From JBKHHU01 sp046539045 (GTDB lineage Bacteria > Planctomycetota > Phycisphaerae > SM23-33), in the NCBI GenBank assembly GCA_046539045.1, contig JBKHHU010000136.1, positions 1 to 9,704 of the forward strand: a DNA stretch of 9,704 nt, written 5' to 3'. Positions 7,301 through 9,704 of the stretch are shown piece by piece. The notes beneath the pieces were generated by a model. That model searched no databases, was not told the DNA's origin, and saw nothing but the letters and a program-made list of their open reading frames with translations. The stretch's first letter is position 1. Each line of letters begins with the position of its first letter. Both the position numbers and the translations under genes were made by a program.

Positions 7301-9704
7301 CCTGCGCGTCATGGACGGTCACCGCCTCCACATAGCAGTTGGGCATGTCGCGCTTGGCGATCTCCATCTGCTCCACGGTGCTCCTGCCGTCCAGCTTCAG
7401 CAGTCGAGGCATCTTGTACACGCCGTTGACCGGTTTCTCGAACAGCAGGACCGTACTGCCCGGGCGGTTGGTGTTGATCTGCAGTTCGACGGTTTCTCCA
7501 GGCTCGTAATTGCGCTTCTGCGGGATCAGTTCCAGATCGGTGAACCGGAAGTCCTCCGCTTTGGCAGTTTCGCCCATGACGGTAAAGATGTAGGCACCTT
7601 CTTCGGTATGCCCCTTCCGATCGGTGATCCTGAAGCTCATGCGGTACTGGCCGGGTTTGGCTGCCTTCGCCTTGACCTTGGCGATTCCATCAGCGTCGGT
7701 TTCGACATCCCAGCTCTCCACCTTTTTCTCGACGGGTTTGGCATCCTTGTAGGTGATGCTGTAGAGCGTGACCGTGCCCTCGCCTTCGACGGGCTTGTCG
7801 TCCGGGGTCCGGGCAGAAGCGCTGGCCTGGATTACGTCGCCCACGCGGTAGTACCCGCGGTGGATCCAACTGTAGACCTTGAAAGGCCGGCGCGCGACGA
7901 TGATCTCTCCGGTCCCGACAATCGTCCGCCGGGACTCGTCGGTCACCTCCGCTTCGATGCGGTACTTGTGGTCGCGGTCGGCTAGGACCGCCTTGGCCAG
8001 CGATGTATCGATCTCGAACTCGACCGTCCCGTCCGGGCCGATGGCCCCTTCCACCTCGGCGACCAGTTCCGGCTGCGGTTGGGGCCGCCATCCCCAGTGA
8101 TACCACCACCATGGAGCAGGCGCTTTGCAGCCCCAGTTGTCCCAACCGGGATACCAGTGATACTCGTAGGCGAACCACCAGTACCCGCGTCCGTAATACC
8201 AGTCCCACGGGTCCCACGGGTACCAGACATTCTCGAACTCGGTGCGGGTGATCTTGTACGTCACCTGCGCATTGACCACCGGCGCCCCGAAGTAGTAGTC
8301 GGCTTTGACCTTGCCCTTGATGGTCTCTCCGAGCATGACCGGCTCTTCGGGGGCCTCGATGGTGACCTCGTACTCGGGCTTCTTGTATTCTTCCACGCGG
8401 AACGTGCTGCCCCCGTGCGGCGCGTGGGCGAGCGAGAGCGAATAAACGCCCAGCGTCGCTTCCTCGCCGAGTTCGATCTCGCCGTGGACGCCTCCGAATT
8501 CATCGGCGACGAACTGCTTGCTCAACAGCTCCTGGCCCCTCGGATCCGTACAGCGGACGGTCAGGCTCTGGCCGGCGTATTCGCTCTTGCCCTCACGGTC
8601 GTACTTTGCGGTGTTGACCCAGAACTTGAACTTGACCGTCTGCCCGGGCCGGTAGACCGGACGATCGGTCATGACGAACGTCTTGCCCTGGTTGTATTCC
8701 CGATCGTACCAGTTGGAACCCCACAGACCGGTATAGCCGACGTAGGTGGGTTTGCCCCCGCGACGGGCGGTGATGATCCACTGGTATTCGTTGTTCCCGT
8801 CTGCCCGATCGACGACGATTTGCCCGTTCTGGTCGGTTGTGCGGGCAAAACGGCGGGTATCGACATCGTACACGGCTTCCTTGTTCAGCCATTTCTGCCG
8901 GAACCCGAAGAAATCCACGTCGACCTTTGCCAGTGGCTCACCCGTTTGGGAGTCGGCAAGGAAGATGTAGCTCTTGCCGTCCAGCGGCTTTTTGACGATG
9001 GCGGTGTCCGCCAGCCACAGAAGAACACGCGTGGTGTTCCCGCCGGGCATCTTCGCTACCAGCAGATACGCACCGGCGTCCTTCAAGGGTGTCTGGACGG
9101 TGACGCGTTTGTCCCAGTGATGCGGAAGCGGCTCGAGTGGCTTTGACCACTCTGCGGCCTTCTTCCCGATGTATTGATCCTGATCCCTGTAGACCAGCCG
9201 GTAGCCGGTCTGGTTGAGCCGGATCAGGTCGTAGTCCAGTTCCTTGGGCTCAGAGCGCAGATAGTTTTTCACGTCGTCCAGCAGCTTATCGACTTTGACG
9301 TGATAGGCCTCGAAGGTCACCTTCTCGGCGTTGCGGAAGCGGAATTCGACCGTCGCGCCCTTACCCGCCTGCTGCGTGCCGATCGACTCGAAATGGCCCC
9401 AGTTTCCGGTCAGCTGCTCCAGCTTTCGCTGGACCGATTCATCATTCGGGCGCAGTTCCCGGCATTCCTTCCAGTGCTTTACAGCCTCTGGGTACTGGCG
9501 ACGGTTCTCATAGATGTTCGCGAGATGGGCATGGCCGGAGAACTGCTCAGACGTAGAATTGCCCTTCTCGGCCATTTCCCGATAAAGTTTGATGAAGTTG
9601 TGCTCGTCGGGCAGTTTGAACCGCTTGATGCCATTGGCCAGCCGGGCGATGGTTTCGTTGTCCTTGAGGGTATGAATCGCCCACACACCGGATTCGTCCT
9701 TGCG
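4347..9704 (-). CDS. Bacterial alpha-2-macroglobulin-like protein, 5' end missing
   Basis: The reading frame runs open from the right window edge to the TGA at 4347-4349 (about 1785 codons), so the start and any signal peptide lie outside. Numbering here starts at the GTG at 9686. Residues ~47-80 look like one TPR unit. An MG1-like region (to ~330) follows, then MG2 with DRPVYRPGQ (341-349). MG3 carries a Trp/Tyr-rich insertion (486-538). Further MG domains and a likely bait region (~880-981) follow. The A2M family segment (RTRFADTALW, 985-994) comes next, then the thioester domain with CTEQ (1228-1231) and DGGWGWF (1322-1328). A C-terminal MG10-like domain contains FEDMKPAGFEP around Met1694. 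Family members trap proteases: cleavage of the bait exposes a reactive Cys-Gln thioester that binds the attacker, usually in the periplasm or on the cell surface. The usual partner penicillin-binding protein PBP1C is not in the window. The last codons overlap the 8-bp repeat arm. Confidence 0.93.
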   Translation of the reverse strand, partial: RKDESGVWAIHTLKDNETIARLANGIKRFKLPDEHNFIKLYREMAEKGNSTSEQFSGHAHLANIYENRRQYPEAVKHWKECRELRPNDESVQRKLEQLTGNWGHFESIGTQQAGKGATVEFRFRNAEKVTFEAYHVKVDKLLDDVKNYLRSEPKELDYDLIRLNQTGYRLVYRDQDQYIGKKAAEWSKPLEPLPHHWDKRVTVQTPLKDAGAYLLVAKMPGGNTTRVLLWLADTAIVKKPLDGKSYIFLADSQTGEPLAKVDVDFFGFRQKWLNKEAVYDVDTRRFARTTDQNGQIVVDRADGNNEYQWIITARRGGKPTYVGYTGLWGSNWYDREYNQGKTFVMTDRPVYRPGQTVKFKFWVNTAKYDREGKSEYAGQSLTVRCTDPRGQELLSKQFVADEFGGVHGEIELGEEATLGVYSLSLAHAPHGGSTFRVEEYKKPEYEVTIEAPEEPVMLGETIKGKVKADYYFGAPVVNAQVTYKITRTEFENVWYPWDPWDWYYGRGYWWFAYEYHWYPGWDNWGCKAPAPWWWYHWGWRPQPQPELVAEVEGAIGPDGTVEFEIDTSLAKAVLADRDHKYRIEAEVTDESRRTIVGTGEIIVARRPFKVYSWIHRGYYRVGDVIQASASARTPDDKPVEGEGTVTLYSITYKDAKPVEKKVESWDVETDADGIAKVKAKAAKPGQYRMSFRITDRKGHTEEGAYIFTVMGETAKAEDFRFTDLELIPQKRNYEPGETVELQINTNRPGSTVLLFEKPVNGVYKMPRLLKLDGRSTVEQMEIAKRDMPNCYVEAVTVHDAQVYNKIREIHVPPEKRVLNVEVTSPSKDYKPGEEATLKVKVTDHTGEPFQGSTVLTLYDKAVEYISGGSNVQPIKEFFWKWRRRHYPNTQSSLSKSSSNLLKKRQTGMQWIGAFGATLADDITAGANPVDGDVGLIQSQKGRFRTSAGGFVKELEEVQPDSPMPSAEPGGAKQKGQQNADNGKQMQEATVRTRFADTALWKAELQTGKDGTAEVRVVMPENLTTWKARVWAMGHGTRVGEGTAEIITTKNLIVRLQAPRFFVQADEVVISANVHNYLKQAKKVRVSLELNGDTLEPMRSESEAHTIRQAAEKGITGEFQPAMTREVLVKADGETRVDWRLRVIQPGTATLTVKALTDEESDAMQMNFPVLVHGAPKMDSFSGVIRPKETGDVIAFRIPEKRKPTESRLELRYSPTLAGAMVDALPYLAEYPYGCTEQTLNRFISTVVTHKLLLDLGLDLDEIRKKRTNLNAQEIGEDVKRAHDWKRLIGKKRWDGENWVPRNPVFDKEEVKRMVTAGLERLRKMQNADGGWGWFSGWQERSYPHTTAVVVHGLLLAKNSDRPVDPQMLQRGIDWLKQYQAAGVDRLQEAEKAEKKRYAHNLDALVYTVLAEADTADEDMNEMARFLYRDRTKLSVYALAMIGVAYHETNHDERRDMVRRNVEQYLVQDNENQTAYLKMPNGGYWWYWYGSEMEAHAWYLKLLARTDPKSKKASRLVKYLINNRRHATYWNSTRDTAYVIEALGEYIRASEEGQPDMTVSVLLDGKEVKKVRIDKNNLFTFDNKFVLTGKDVTGGKHKLEIVKKGTGPLYHNFYASYFTLEDFITHSGLEIKVRRDYYRLEKVDKTVKAESHSGGVWDKKVEKYKRIPLKNLSQVTSGDLVEIELVIESKNDYEYIIFEDMKPAGFEPVQVRSGYTGNEMGAYVEFRDEKVAFFVRKLARGKHSVSYRMRAEIPGKFSALPTQAGAMYAPELRANSDEIKVRVVDR
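5994..6005 (-). other. Thioester motif Cys-Thr-Glu-Gln of the A2M protein
   Basis: Cys1228, Thr1229, Glu1230 and Gln1231 match the CxEQ motif that forms the internal thioester in A2M and complement C3 proteins. The context (YPYGCTEQTLNRF) fits the family well. Many A2M relatives have lost this cysteine, so its presence indicates a covalent trapping type. Confidence 0.92.
6741..7049 (-). other. Likely bait region of the A2M protein
   Basis: Residues ~880-982 lie between the MG/BRD part (ending near EFFWKWRRR) and the A2M segment (ATVRTRF). They are low-complexity, rich in Ser, Lys, Arg, Gln, Gly and Pro, with many sites open to trypsin-like cleavage. This is where A2M-family proteins carry the protease-sensitive bait. 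The limits are estimated from flanking domains, not from a conserved motif. Confidence 0.55.
8073..8231 (-). other. Trp/Tyr-rich insertion in the A2M protein
   Basis: Residues 486-538 contain 14 Trp, 8 Tyr and 1 Phe in 53 residues, with many Pro, Gly and Asp. They lie between the strand ending VTYKITR and the segment ELVAEVEG, apparently as a long loop inside the MG3-like domain. I recall similar stretches in planctomycete A2M proteins but cannot verify this here. The role is unknown; aromatic packing, membrane contact or carbohydrate binding are possible. Confidence 0.75.

Noticed and set aside
7050..9146. Two long plus-strand open frames (7050-7985 and 8079-9146) opposite the A2M gene
   Set aside because: Both mirror the real minus-strand frame, which carries clear MG domains throughout. 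Neither translation shows a motif.
576..9704. Exporter and A2M protein as one functional system
   Set aside because: They are convergent, separated by a repeat, and share no visible regulatory signal. Adjacency alone is not enough to claim a joint role.

Overview
The window is GC-rich bacterial DNA, roughly 60 % G+C by eye. No rRNA or marker gene fixes the taxon. The very large alpha-2-macroglobulin (A2M) protein has a Trp/Tyr-rich insertion, a TPR-like leader and a C-terminal domain of the kind I associate with Planctomycetota. A phycisphaera-like planctomycete or a relative is my best guess, by inference only.

Layout from left to right. Positions 1-74 hold a tRNA-Arg(TCG) on the minus strand, with a plausible sigma70-type promoter just to its right. 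Head to head with it is a short plus-strand ORF (82-303) ending in a SEC-C metal-binding motif that carries one extra Cys-Pro, made by a 6-bp repeat. A gene-free stretch (304-575) follows, rich in short palindromes. Next is a two-gene operon (576-2318 and 2315-4147, overlapping as ATGA) encoding the two halves of an ABC exporter. The motifs are complementary: the first half has intact catalytic residues but a degenerate signature, and the second has a canonical signature but degenerate catalytic residues. This predicts a heterodimer with one working and one degenerate ATP site.

The gap between the exporter operon and the convergent A2M gene (4148-4346) is filled by one composite repeat. It has arms of degenerate 8-bp tandem repeats facing each other in inverted orientation, enclosing two perfect 11-bp hairpins that are themselves near-copies in inverted orientation. 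It begins within 3 bp of the exporter stop codon, and its right arm contains the last codons of the A2M gene. This is the most unusual DNA in the window.

The rest (4347-9704, minus strand) is the C-terminal ~1785 codons of a bacterial A2M-like protease trap. It has a TPR-like segment, MG domains, an aromatic-rich insertion, a likely bait region, an intact CTEQ thioester motif and a C-terminal receptor-binding-like MG domain. Its start lies beyond the right edge.

The tRNA and SEC-C gene are housekeeping or unknown in role. The exporter works in the inner membrane and the A2M protein probably in the periplasm or envelope. Nothing beyond adjacency links exporter and A2M, because they are convergent and separated by the repeat.
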